DNA of 64,000 nucleotides from Saccharomycopsis fibuligera x Saccharomycopsis cf. fibuligera (lineage: Eukaryota; Ascomycota; Saccharomycetes; Ascoideales; Saccharomycopsidaceae): positions 1,240,001-1,304,000 of the forward strand of contig CP012813.1 in NCBI GenBank assembly GCA_001936135.1, written 5' to 3'. The position numbers and the translations under genes were made by a program. Below, one piece after another: positions 1 through 10,120 of the stretch; the stretch's first letter is position 1; every line of letters starts with the position of its first letter. Under the pieces are notes generated by a model, which did no database searches, was not told the DNA's origin, and was given only the letters and a program-made list of their open reading frames with translations.

Positions 1-1477
1 CAAAACAATATGGGTTCCTTATACAAGTGGGCAGTTTTCAAACTTGCCAAATTTGGTTGATAAGTTGCCTTTGAGAAAGAAGTTATTCTATTCTTACTCT
101 GCCGACGATTATAATGGCTTATCTTCTGATGAGAGTAATAAGGAGCACTCAGTTGAAGAAGTTATCGGCAGTCAGGCAGAAGATGAAATTGAGGAACTAT
201 CCTCGCAATATTTCTCAACTAACAACAGTAACACTAATAAAGAATCTATTACCAGTTTGAAAGTACAAGGAGATGCTGCCGTTGATGTACCTCAGCTGTA
301 TGCATCCCTTCCAGATGGCCAGATAAATAATCCAATAGAGTTATCGGATTCAGGAAGCTCTAACTTTGGTGCAATTCATCTAGATAATGCAGATCTGAAT
401 GACAACGAAAGTCTGTCGCAGGATGAAAATTTAAACACGCTTTTCGTGGACAAAGGTCCAATTAATATCACATCTGATAGTGATGAAGATCCTCTATATG
501 GTGATAAAGCCAATAATCCTCAACTACTTAATACCGATAAACATCCTGTTTTGGTTTCTTATAAAGATGCTTTGATTTGCGAATGGGATCCCGCCTTGTA
601 CAATGTTTTCTTCTCTGGTAATGAAGAAGAGGATGAAGGCGGACAAGGCACTTGGGAAAACCCAGAGGTGTTAAATAATCCTGAATTAGAAGATAGCAGA
701 AAGGCCATGGAAGAAATGAAAAATAAGTCTTTAACACTAAAAGATTGCTTAGAAACTTTTTCAAAACCAGAAATTCTTGGGCAAAATGACCTTTGGTATT
801 GTCCAACGTGCAAAGAGCATAGACAGGCTGAGAAACAGATTGAGATATGGAACACCCCAGACATTCTCACTATGCATTTGAAACGATTTGAAAATCAAAG
901 AAGATTTAGTGATAAGATTGATGCTGTTATTGACTTCCCCATCGAAGGACTTGATATGAAACCATTTGTATCAAACAAGGCCGGTGATGGCAAATCTTAC
1001 ATTTACGACTTGGTTGCTGTGGATAATCATTATGGTGGCTTAGGTGGGGGTCACTACACCTCTTATGCTAAAAATTTTGTTGATGGTAAGTGGTACTACT
1101 ATGATGACTCTTCTGTTACTCCAGCAGATCCAAACAGGGCCATTGCGGGCTCTGCGTACTTGTTGTTTTACAGAAGAAGATCATCCGAGCCATTAGGAGG
1201 CACTCAGCTTACAGCTTTGCTTAAGGAGGCAAGAAAAAACGAAGAGCTTGACTTGCAAAAACGCTATTTTGAAGAGATAAAAAAATTACAAGATATAGTG
1301 CTGCAAATTCGTAATTATAATGCTTTGTACGGGAAATTGGATCAACTTGAAGATTCGTCTGCGGAAGATGATGAGCATGCTGAGAAAAATAAGCTCAATT
1401 CTGAGGGAGCGATAGACGTGGGATTTTCCGATGATGATTTATCATCGTACAGCTCTTCCATGAATCCTCCTTCGTGA
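1..1477 (+). CDS. UBP12: Ubiquitin carboxyl-terminal hydrolase, Ubp12 type (3' part)
   Basis: Cysteine protease of the USP family that removes ubiquitin from proteins. The frame is open from the left edge of the window, so the N-terminal DUSP and Cys box lie outside; what is seen is the C-terminal part of the catalytic domain. An acidic, Ser/Asn-rich insertion comes first (about residues 20-220 of the visible part). It is followed by the CPTC zinc-knuckle half, the segment IWNTPDILTMHLKRFENQR, and the His box GGGHYTSY with the following DDSSV. These match S. cerevisiae Ubp12 and human USP15/USP4 closely. The tail is acidic with a predicted coiled-coil segment. It converges with the small gene at 3118-3366, with an unusually long 1.6 kb spacer between. 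Ortholog assignment is confident; the upstream part cannot be judged. Confidence 0.93.
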   Translation, partial: KTIWVPYTSGQFSNLPNLVDKLPLRKKLFYSYSADDYNGLSSDESNKEHSVEEVIGSQAEDEIEELSSQYFSTNNSNTNKESITSLKVQGDAAVDVPQLYASLPDGQINNPIELSDSGSSNFGAIHLDNADLNDNESLSQDENLNTLFVDKGPINITSDSDEDPLYGDKANNPQLLNTDKHPVLVSYKDALICEWDPALYNVFFSGNEEEDEGGQGTWENPEVLNNPELEDSRKAMEEMKNKSLTLKDCLETFSKPEILGQNDLWYCPTCKEHRQAEKQIEIWNTPDILTMHLKRFENQRRFSDKIDAVIDFPIEGLDMKPFVSNKAGDGKSYIYDLVAVDNHYGGLGGGHYTSYAKNFVDGKWYYYDDSSVTPADPNRAIAGSAYLLFYRRRSSEPLGGTQLTALLKEARKNEELDLQKRYFEEIKKLQDIVLQIRNYNALYGKLDQLEDSSAEDDEHAEKNKLNSEGAIDVGFSDDDLSSYSSSMNPPS

Positions 1478-3117
1478 ATAGGCTTTCATCTATACATTTT
1501 TTGCTTTTTTTTTTTCAAGCTTGCTTATGTTAGTTACATGCCATTTTAAATAGCGAGGTTAATTGCTAATGATTTTAGGTGGTCAGTCAATACTATGCTG
1601 TAGGTGCATTTGCTTTTGATGTCTGGATTGTGCACGTGTCAAAATTAGTCAGTATTTTAGCAAGATTCTATCTAATGAGTTTAGTTATCAAATCAGTAAA
1701 AAGAACAGGTTTGTTCGAAACCTCTCTCAGTGAAACTTCACTAACCCATAATAGCAAAAAAAGGCGCTGGAACTCTGGAAGTGACAAAAATATCAACGTC
1801 CATCTGTTTTAAAATTACGAGAAAAAAGAAAATCATATTGTACACAACAATTGCCTATAGACAATAAAAAACCACAAGAAGCCATAGCTTGTCATATGTA
1901 TGTTGAAGTATGCTAACCAAAAAATGTTCCTGCATAAAACTTGATCTATGGTCATATGACATATCATATGACGTTGTAGCTTAGTTACCCTGTTTAGGGT
2001 ACTTATTGGTGAAAATTTTTTCTCTTCCCAGGTTTTCTGCATCCAGGCGTTTGAAAAAAAAAATATGCAAAATGCAAAATTTCGTGTTTTCGCGAATCGG
2101 AAAGAGTAATTTTGGTTTGACGCCTTCTTGCCGATATTGACAGAGCTGTTCTGGGCCCATTGGCAGGAAGGCTTACAGGGTCCCCCCGGTCAACTCTGCG
2201 TTTAACAAATGCAAGCGCGAAATAAAAAGTGGCAAAGTAGACAGCAATGATTTACTATACTGTTGATTATGTAGGCTCCGCACCTGATAGTAATTAGGAA
2301 TGATGAAATCTTTTGTACCGGTTAGCGGCCATTAAATTTGAAAGGGCTAATACGGGATTGTTTATAGTGAGCTGGCTTCGGTTTTACTTTCCTTGACAAG
2401 TTTAAATAATGTTGAAGTTCTCTTGTTTTTCTTCAACTTTCTTTGTTTTCTATACTTTTCTGTTGTATTCTTTCTCTAAATTTTAACTAAACTAGGAAAC
2501 AGAGTTATTCCGAAACGTCCACTGCACAATGTATTGTATGGATAGAGATACGTTTTGTATTTTGGACGCTTGCCTCTTTGTACAACGCCCCTTCACTAAG
2601 TTTGAAATTATGCAGTACTGCAGCACGAGCTCTTCAGATACACAATAGGTTTTGGACAGGAAAAGGCGATAGAAAAAACCGTGCGATTGTAGTGGCGGCG
2701 AAAAATTTAGCGTCGCGACAGCTCCGCCACCATCCAGCAGCGTGGAAGGTTAGGCAACAAAGTTTCGCACGTTGAACGCTTCCTTGCAAAAGAAAAGATG
2801 TTGCAGAGCAGAGAAACTAGAAGAGATTCAAAACCCAATGCAACACAATAAGGTCAAATGTAACATAAATATCTACTACAGCGCATTAAAGATTACAAGA
2901 TTGCACAATAAACAGATGAGGTAGTAAAAGGAATTATTAATTATTAATTTATTTTGAAAAACCCAAATAAGTTGTAGCACCTAACTCTAGTCGAAAAACA
3001 TACAAAAATAACAAACGAAAACAAGAAACAGAATTTTATAACCGAAGAGACTGTGTCCCTAATCTTTTAATTGAAAAACGAGATTGCAATTTTGGAAAAG
3101 AGAGTAGATATCTAAAC
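1478..3117. other. Long spacer between convergent genes, no gene recognised
   Basis: About 1.6 kb between the 3' ends of UBP12 and the small GPI gene. Only short frames without convincing ATG starts are present. GTCATATGAC (1951-1960) is a perfect 10-bp palindrome, and TCATATGAC recurs at 1964-1972. A more GC-rich stretch lies at about 2120-2230. I see no tRNA boxes or splice signals that make a gene. Confidence 0.5.
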
Positions 3118-3366
3118 TTATAACAAGATGGCAGCAGCACCGATAGCAGCGGCAACACCCAAGACAGCACCTGGGGCATTAGCAACACCAGCGTTGGAAG
3201 AAGCACCGCCAGAGGTGGAGTTACCGGTAGAGTTACCGGCAGCAGTACCGTTACTGGCAGCAGTACCGTTGGAAGCAGCGGTAGTGTTAGAAGCGGTAGA
3301 GTTAACGACAGCAGCTTGAGCAGAAGCAATCAAGGTGGCAGCGAACAAAGTCTTGGAGAATTGCAT
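3118..3366 (-). CDS. Very small GPI-type cell wall/secreted protein
   Basis: An 82-residue protein with a signal peptide (MQFSKTLFAATLIASAQA). The mature centre of about 40 residues is built almost only of Ala, Asn, Gly, Ser and Thr, and a hydrophobic tail ends in AAILL, as in GPI-anchored proteins. Six N-glycosylation sequons (NST, NTT, NGT, NGT, NST, NST) lie within about 35 residues, partly as a repeated AASNGT unit. It resembles in architecture, but not clearly in sequence, Ccw12 of S. cerevisiae and the short Pga-type proteins of Candida. Its codons are strongly biased (GCT, ACC, GGT), as in highly expressed genes, and a TATA box lies about 125 bp upstream. Likely role: an abundant, heavily glycosylated wall coat protein. 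Family inferred from composition only. Confidence 0.75.
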   Translation of the reverse strand: MQFSKTLFAATLIASAQAAVVNSTASNTTAASNGTAASNGTAAGNSTGNSTSGGASSNAGVANAPGAVLGVAAAIGAAAILL

Positions 3367-3489
3367 TTTTGATTATTTGTGTGTTAAAGTAATATTAAGA
3401 ATTGATCTGTTCAAGTTGTTGAGAATGAAGATATAAGAAGAAAAAGAGAAGAAGTATCCGGATATAAAAAAATCAGGGCAGACCAAGTG

Positions 3490-3497
3490 CTTTTATA
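3490..3497 (-). promoter_or_regulatory. TATA box of the small GPI gene
   Basis: TATAAAAG on the minus strand, 124-131 bp upstream of the ATG at 3366. This is the usual distance for a strongly expressed yeast gene. Confidence 0.55.
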
Positions 3498-5149
3498 GGC
3501 AAAAAATTTTTCTTTCGTTTTTGGCCTGGCACTAATCTGGAGAGCACCGAATTGGGACATCTAGTGGTCAGCGACGGGCTACCGCGACGCACCTGTCCTG
3601 CAGTGTACTGGAAATCGCATAAGTCTACATATAATATATGCATATTTATGCCACCACATGCTGTTTTCGCACATCCACATCGGAGGAATATGTGTGTTCA
3701 GTGGCGCAAGCACTGGACTTCAAGTAGCTGATAGATAATAATAAGTATTGTTTCCTTTGTTTCTCTTGAAGCTAAGTTCTAGTTTTGGCCGCCCCTGTTT
3801 CGAATGGGCGGTCCAGAAAAAAATATGGTACTGGCCCAAGGGTCTGTATCATGATCTTAAAAATGGAAAGAAAAGGAAGTTTCAAGGGGACAAAATGCCA
3901 ATGGAATATGTTCTGATTTTAGAAAAATGTTAGAGTCTGCTTTTCTCTAGCCACAGGCCAGGTACCAGCTAGGTGGCATGTGCGGTAGCGTTATTTTTAG
4001 GCTAGCCAACACTACGGGAAACTGCAGTTTGTATCTAGTTCGGGCTGCGCCAAAACTGGCAGTGCGCAAATCCTAATTTACAAAGATACTGCTAAACCAC
4101 AACAGAGCGATAATACCACAGTCATAAGAAAAGAATTAACAGACAGGATTTGCAGTAGCGAAAAAAAAAAAAAAAAAAAAAAATTCTGTAGCTTTTGTGT
4201 TTGTTTTTCACCTTCATTCTTTTGTTATCTCTCTTCACCTCACAATAATTGTTCTGCACAAATTCTCATAATGATTTATGATAAAAATATTATGGCAAAG
4301 TACTTACACAGTGTCAATCTGCCCGACTGGTAGACCCGAAGCTGGGCAATTCAATGGAAAACAATGCTGCGTAGTGTTGAGAGACTTGTTTCTTGGAAAC
4401 GCGTGCGTAATTTGTGAAGCGCGACTGCTCAAAAGATCAGTAATTGATTGATAAGTTTACACAGTGGGTGAGCGCCTGGCAACTGGCTGAACACGGTGCA
4501 AGTCCGACTAGGAGAAAATTGCGCTGCCCTTGAGTGGTTTTGCAACGAGTTTAAACTAGCTAAACACATTGTTAAGCGACCGCATGTGAGGCCCATTGTG
4601 GCCACAACAATAAGGTCAATAGCGTACTACTAAGGAGGCTGGGCGTGCCCTATTATGTTGCACTTATCATTAGATCATATTATTAAATTTGGTAATATGG
4701 TATTGAAATTTATTATTGGTATTGTATCACGGACAATCACGCTGCCGTTTGTGTATCTGACTCATAAGCCAGTACCTGGATCTTCATCTGAGGTATTCAC
4801 AGTAAAAAACTGGTTTCCGGTTTTTTTTCGTTTCCAAAGTCTATAGTAAAAGAAGGCAATATGTTTGCCATGTTTTTCAGTTATTTAGCAGACAGCATAA
4901 CAATACCACAGTTGTTATATCAATAATGCAACATTATAATATACATATAGCACTGATAATGTTATTATTATAAAATGTTTTCATTAGTTTATGTTTCTTT
5001 TTCTTTTTGTACAGTCGATTGGGTTTCTTAAACTGACAAACAGAAAGTTAAAACCAGATACACCATGCTACCGCAAACCATATAATATCTATAGATAGCT
5101 TCCATAACAGAGCCAAATGGAAGTATCAGGAATTTGAAATATGTAGGGT

Positions 5150-5173
5150 CCCCCCTCCCCCCCCCCCCCCCCC
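5150..5173. repeat. Poly-C tract
   Basis: C6, one T, then C17 on the + strand. Homopolymer C/G of this length is rare in an AT-rich yeast genome. The G-rich complement could form a quadruplex. Confidence 0.9.
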
Positions 5174-5703
5174 ATGGGAGACCGATTTGGCAGTTTGACC
5201 CATAAAACGCAATACTTGAAAGATGCTGCGGTTTTGCGCAATAGCCGTTACTGTATCATAAATCATAAGAACAGCGTCAGCGCTCAACGCTTTGTCAATC
5301 TAAAAAATAAAGATAAAGTATCAAATAGCGGGGTTTGTCCATGTCGCCCCCATACCATATACTGTAGTTGCAGTCTTTGGGATTGTTGACAACAGAATAC
5401 TCAAGGTACGCTGAAAAGAGCCGAAAATAGCAGAAAGTTTACATTTTGGCCCCAGATTGATATTCCTAATATACCAAAACCAGCTGACTGCAGAGACAGC
5501 TACGCTATCTGAAAATTACACAAAACACTCCGCATGGTAGCTAATATGGCTCAGCCACCCTGGGGTTTATCCGGCTAGACTTTATCTGAAACATTTTGGC
5601 GAAAATCTCCAGCGGCAGCACCCACAGACATCATCACTAAACATCGCCAAATGCTCTCGGCTTCTGCCGCTTTTCTCCCAATACTTGATTACTTTATATT
5701 TTT

Positions 5704-5734
5704 TATCAGCTGACAGGTCACAGGTCAGCTGATA
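5704..5734. promoter_or_regulatory. Perfect inverted repeat with two CAGCTG E-boxes
   Basis: Arms TATCAGCTGAC (5704-5714) and GTCAGCTGATA (5724-5734) are perfect complements around a 9-nt spacer. Each arm has a CAGCTG E-box core. It lies about 680 bp upstream of AMN1. A role as a bHLH-type binding site is inference. Confidence 0.45.
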
Positions 5735-6414
5735 TACATCACATGATAATATTATGAGCTCTGGTGTATATGTTTGGATCCTCGCACACCCTCTGTTTCC
5801 GTGATGGGAGAGGTTGTAAATTAAAGGGGTGCAAGGGACCGCCAGCCACTCAATTTGGACATCCAGCACTAATGCCTTGTGCGCAAGCCTTACTATTATT
5901 TTTTACTGGGGCTGCTGCTACTACCAATCAAGGAAAGTGTCCCTGTTTTTGTTTATTTGGCCAGCGTTAAAATTCAAGTTACACTTGTGCTTATACTTAT
6001 AGTTACACTCTAGATTCCTTTCGTTCTCTTTCTCCCTCAAGAAAAGCATCGTGCTATTTTGTCGCTCTTTTTGGTTTCTACCTATCATCTACATTGTCAG
6101 GCCCCACATCCATCCTCCTCGTGTTCTCCGCGCTTGTAAGCATATTTTTACTCAGTTCAGTTGTCTTTGCTTAGCGCCAAAGTCTCTTCTCAAACCAGAC
6201 CAACTCCTATTCGCGACTGTTTCTCATAATTAGAAGTGCAGAAATCTTTGTCAGAAAGCTATCTTTTTTGTTGCTTTTTTTTTGTCTTTTTTGCTTTTGT
6301 TTATTCAAGAGACAACAGAATTTTTTAACGATACTTTTACGACTTCTTGTCTCACAACAAACCAAAGCTAATGAAATTGAAAACTAAATAGAGAAACCGA
6401 TATTCTTGTATAAA

Positions 6415-9243
6415 ATGGGTTCTGACCAAAATGACGCTACAAATAGCCGCAACAGACCTAGCCGCTCAACCTCCATCTCAAATTTGAAAAGATCTTTGTC
6501 CAAGTCATCTTCTATAAGCAGTCTCAAGTCAATTCTAAAAAGTCCGTTTCAAATAAACAATGATAGCAGTGATGAAATTGTTGAATATATTAAAAGTGGC
6601 AATGGCAATGGAAATCAGCCATTATCAACCAAGAGAAGAAAAACTCGGTTATTAAATGAATTGTCTTCTAAAAGAAAGAAATTTTTCACATTGCTCAAGG
6701 CTAACAATATCAGTAGCTCTGAAACACCTTCATCATCTGCCCTAACATCTTCATCAACAGTACTCGAGCAGCAGAAGAACAGATCTAAGAGACTGCCGCA
6801 GATTAACAATGCCCATAGAAAATATAGAAATGACAACTCTACTACGACCATAAGCAATCCGTATCCTAGCATCTCAAGTCGAATCATGACCGCTGCCAAT
6901 AGGGCGACTGCTCCTGGCTGTAGCGACAACTACCAGAATTTGCAGAATTTGGACAATAAAATGTATAGAAAAAACAGAGCAGGCGCCAATACGTTTCGCA
7001 CCATCAACGAAGAAAACGCTGAACAATATACCAGCCACATCCCTCCCTCAAGCTCATGTTTTGAATTTAACCCTGATACTGATAATCAGTTAATTAATCA
7101 TAATCCAAAAAATTTGGCTCATCAGACACTGCAAAGAGCCGCTGATGACCATTCACACAAGTCACTGCCAACAAGTACGCCAAATGCATTTACTTCGTTA
7201 CTGGAACAAAATAAAAGCAGTTCCTTAGTAACGTCTAAAGGATATTATAACCTTTCTAAGATCATGAATAGCTCACCAACTGACTTCAAGCAAGAAGAGC
7301 CAGCACAAGACGATCAAGATGCAACCATGGTGGATAGCCCCTCTAATAGTACTTTTGTCAAAAAGTCTGCCTCTAGTGTCCCATATAGTACAGCTTTTGC
7401 GAATACTTCAACCCCTGGCGGGAACAGTTATATGAATGATGGTGACACATTGATTGAAGATGATTGCAGTACGTCCAACATATTAAGTGACATTTCTACT
7501 ATCCAAAGCCAACATGAAAAAGTTTTGGATCCTGAAAGTTACTTGGACTACTTTAAAAACACTATTGAACCTATTCATAATCACCAAGGTAAAGGTACTT
7601 TTGTCAATCAATACTATAAGAAAAAAGACGTCACTCAACAACAGCAACAACCAGATGTAGGTCACATTACCAAAAAGCTCTCAATGGCAAGCATACATGA
7701 CGCTAAGTTGCCTGCAACACTCAAAGCTTCGTTAGCACCGAAGCGTCCTGCTCCGCCTTTACCAAGCCTTAGTCAAAGTATGATTAGCAGTAAAAATCGC
7801 CACAGAAACAAGATTTCAATATTTGAGTTACCGGAAATTCTTGAAAGGATATTATCATTTGTTGAAAATGACCAAATTTTGCCAGTTGAAAAGACCCCGA
7901 TACGCAGAAAACCCTTATCTTTTGAGCATGCGAAATTGATTTATAAAAATGAGGCAGTTGCTAAAGCAGTGTGGAATAGCTCATCTAACAATGAGGGGGA
8001 TGACAAGCTAAATGAATTGATTTTGGCTAACTATTTGAAAAACGAAAAAGAAGCAGGGCAAAGCTTGGATATATCCAATGTCACTGAGAAAAGCAATATT
8101 CAGAGTGGATTCTATGCCAATAATGCAATCAACCAAAGCATAAAGAATCTTCAGAACATCAAAGTAATTAACAAGTCGATGTACAATTGCTTGTTTGTCA
8201 ACAAATTGTGGCACAAAATCGCTGAAAAAATAATTTTTAGAAAGCTTTTTTTCAATAACGATACCACCTTCCAAAAATTGGTCTCAAAAATTAAGAACGA
8301 TGGTCATAATATGGCTTTCAAAAACAACTTCAAAAATGCGTCCACTAATGTTCTCCTTTTACATAAGTTGAAAAATGTTACTCAAGACCAAATTAATATG
8401 TTGTCTAACTATGTCATTGCCAACGGTAACAAGCTAGAATGGATAGAAATGTACATTTGCCCAACGATTTCTCCGCCAATTTCCTTATTTACCTCAAACA
8501 ATCTTTCCCGAACAGGGCCTCTCTTGTTGAAGAAATTGATTTTAGCGGGATCCAACTCAAAAAAAATTAACAATTTTTTTTTGAAAATTGTTGCAAATAA
8601 CTGTCCAAATTTGGAGAAGATAGATTTGCGCTCATGCGAATACTTTACTGATGATGGACTCATTGAAATCTCTAAGAATTGTCACAAGCTATCATATCTT
8701 AATATTGGCAGATTCAAAAACTGTGACAAGATTACTGATGCTTCGGTATGCTTTGTGATTAAGAACTGTGAAAATTTGAAAACGTTGGGATGTGCCGGGT
8801 GTTTTATCACAGATAATACTATCTGGGCATTAGCCAACTATCAGAATCATAGTATTGAAAAATTATCCTTGAACAATTGCTTCAGGCTTACCAACAATTC
8901 TATTCCTATAGTTTTTGAAAGAAATTATTTGAAAAACTTACTAGTGTTAGAAATTCGAAATGTTACGAATATCAGTAACTTCAAGCCGATCATTGAATTC
9001 AAGAAGCGTAAATTCAGCCAGGGCGAAATTTTTTTAATTGAAAATTGCGAAATTTTGGAAAAACGAATGATGGAGCAAGAGTTTCAAATGAACTTGGAAA
9101 TTTCCAAGAGAATGTTGAGTGACATAACTGTTTGGTGTGATGACTCGAATGATGGAGATGTGGATTTTCAATCGTTTATTCAGCAAAAGCAGCATGAACA
9201 TGCACATGCACATAGTAACAACAAAAGACCCATATATCAGTGA
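6415..9243 (+). CDS. AMN1: Amn1-like F-box/leucine-rich repeat protein
   Basis: 942 residues from the ATG at 6415; the open frame begins three codons earlier at a TTG. The N-terminal 460 residues are low-complexity, Ser/Asn-rich and basic. An F-box-like segment starts near residue 468 (ISIFELPEILERILSFVE) and includes the TPIRRKPLSFEHAKLIY block, which I recall as typical of Amn1. Leucine-rich repeats of the DxxxCxxxTDxxLxxIxxxC type span about 720-850. In S. cerevisiae Amn1 antagonises the mitotic exit network and acts as an F-box receptor in SCF-driven turnover of Ace2, which controls mother-daughter separation. S. cerevisiae Amn1 is 549 residues, so this copy has a much longer N-terminal extension. 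The C-terminus is His-rich. Assignment rests on the F-box and LRR block; another F-box/LRR family member is possible but less likely. Confidence 0.78.
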   Translation: MGSDQNDATNSRNRPSRSTSISNLKRSLSKSSSISSLKSILKSPFQINNDSSDEIVEYIKSGNGNGNQPLSTKRRKTRLLNELSSKRKKFFTLLKANNISSSETPSSSALTSSSTVLEQQKNRSKRLPQINNAHRKYRNDNSTTTISNPYPSISSRIMTAANRATAPGCSDNYQNLQNLDNKMYRKNRAGANTFRTINEENAEQYTSHIPPSSSCFEFNPDTDNQLINHNPKNLAHQTLQRAADDHSHKSLPTSTPNAFTSLLEQNKSSSLVTSKGYYNLSKIMNSSPTDFKQEEPAQDDQDATMVDSPSNSTFVKKSASSVPYSTAFANTSTPGGNSYMNDGDTLIEDDCSTSNILSDISTIQSQHEKVLDPESYLDYFKNTIEPIHNHQGKGTFVNQYYKKKDVTQQQQQPDVGHITKKLSMASIHDAKLPATLKASLAPKRPAPPLPSLSQSMISSKNRHRNKISIFELPEILERILSFVENDQILPVEKTPIRRKPLSFEHAKLIYKNEAVAKAVWNSSSNNEGDDKLNELILANYLKNEKEAGQSLDISNVTEKSNIQSGFYANNAINQSIKNLQNIKVINKSMYNCLFVNKLWHKIAEKIIFRKLFFNNDTTFQKLVSKIKNDGHNMAFKNNFKNASTNVLLLHKLKNVTQDQINMLSNYVIANGNKLEWIEMYICPTISPPISLFTSNNLSRTGPLLLKKLILAGSNSKKINNFFLKIVANNCPNLEKIDLRSCEYFTDDGLIEISKNCHKLSYLNIGRFKNCDKITDASVCFVIKNCENLKTLGCAGCFITDNTIWALANYQNHSIEKLSLNNCFRLTNNSIPIVFERNYLKNLLVLEIRNVTNISNFKPIIEFKKRKFSQGEIFLIENCEILEKRMMEQEFQMNLEISKRMLSDITVWCDDSNDGDVDFQSFIQQKQHEHAHAHSNNKRPIYQ

Positions 9244-9839
9244 AACATAATACGCATTGGTTAATGAGCGTGTACTAATACAATAGCATTTTTCAGACCA
9301 GCGAGTCCTCAAAAAAAAAAAAAAAAAAAAAAAAACTAAATACTTTCATTCAACTAATTATTTGCATTTGCGCAATTATCTTCTTTTGCTTTTAAGGCAA
9401 AAATTTTTCAATTGTATTAATACTATAATTTTTCTCTCCTATTCATAATAACAATATTTATAACTTCTATTTACTTCTCCTGCCTTTTTTTTTCTTTGAT
9501 ATTAACTTTTAGAACGTTTTTACTTACATTGCATACTTTTTCTCCTCCTGCTAATTTTAACAAATTTACAAATGTTTGCATTAGTCTTACCTTGGCCAGT
9601 TACTAACCATCGTAAGGAAATGTTCAAATCAAAAGCTGCCATTAATTTTTACTAATTGGCCCTGTGACATCAGCCATTGAATTATTGAACACTTACTTGG
9701 GGTTGGTAATGATAAGCAATCTTCATTTTTGAAATGTACCAAAACATTGCTTAATTTTCCAACTATAGTATACTTAATTAGTGAATAGCTATTTGCCCTT
9801 ATATAGCAATAGTTATTAACGCTCAGTACACCAACGCAC

Positions 9840-9869
9840 CGTACCGTATCGTACCGTACCGTACCGTAT
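9840..9869. repeat. GTACC pentanucleotide array
   Basis: Six consecutive 5-mers of the form GTACC/GTATC/GTATT. It sits at the left edge of the CGG-rich island. Confidence 0.8.
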
Positions 9870-9889
9870 TCCACAAGGGCATGAAAACC

Positions 9890-10120
9890 GCCCCTTTCGG
9901 ATTTCCGTGATCAGAGTACGGATATCAACCGTTTGCCGGAACACGATGAAGGATTGGCGCCGGAAAAAACCGAACAGAAAACTATCCGGACTGCTCCGCG
10001 TCTACCCAGTCTAGAGCTCTCATCCACCGGACCTTGTAAGGTTTACTTGTAGACATGGTCTAGAGGCCCGGATCGAGCTTAATTATTAATGAGTTGACAT
10101 ACCGGCCCCGGTCGGGGAAA
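9890..10120. other. CGG/CCG-rich island ending in a GC dyad
   Basis: Contains CGG-N4-CCG (9898-9907), an ACGG...CCGT inverted pair (9919-9933), TCCGGA and CGCCGG. It ends in a dyad ACCGGCCCCGGT (10101-10112) overlapping CCCCG-GT-CGGGG (10106-10117). Paired CGG triplets are the known target type of fungal Zn2Cys6 regulators. Alternatively this is a structured RNA. No function is established. Confidence 0.4.

Larger units (their letters stand above)
3498..6414. other. Divergent spacer upstream of AMN1 and the small GPI gene
   Basis: About 2.9 kb with no convincing open frame. It holds an A23 tract (4161-4183), a more GC-rich segment at about 4440-4640 of unknown nature, and a C-run (C6-T-C17, 5150-5173). 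A perfect 11-bp inverted repeat lies at 5704-5734. The last 400 bp are pyrimidine-rich, as usual before yeast start codons, and are likely the AMN1 promoter and leader. Confidence 0.5.

Noticed and set aside
1710-1730. TTCGAA with short complementary flanks, like a tRNA T arm
   Set aside because: No acceptor or anticodon arm at the right distance on either strand.
9595-9660. TACTAAC in the AMN1-FTR1 spacer, a possible intron branch point
   Set aside because: No matching donor and no open exons on either side.
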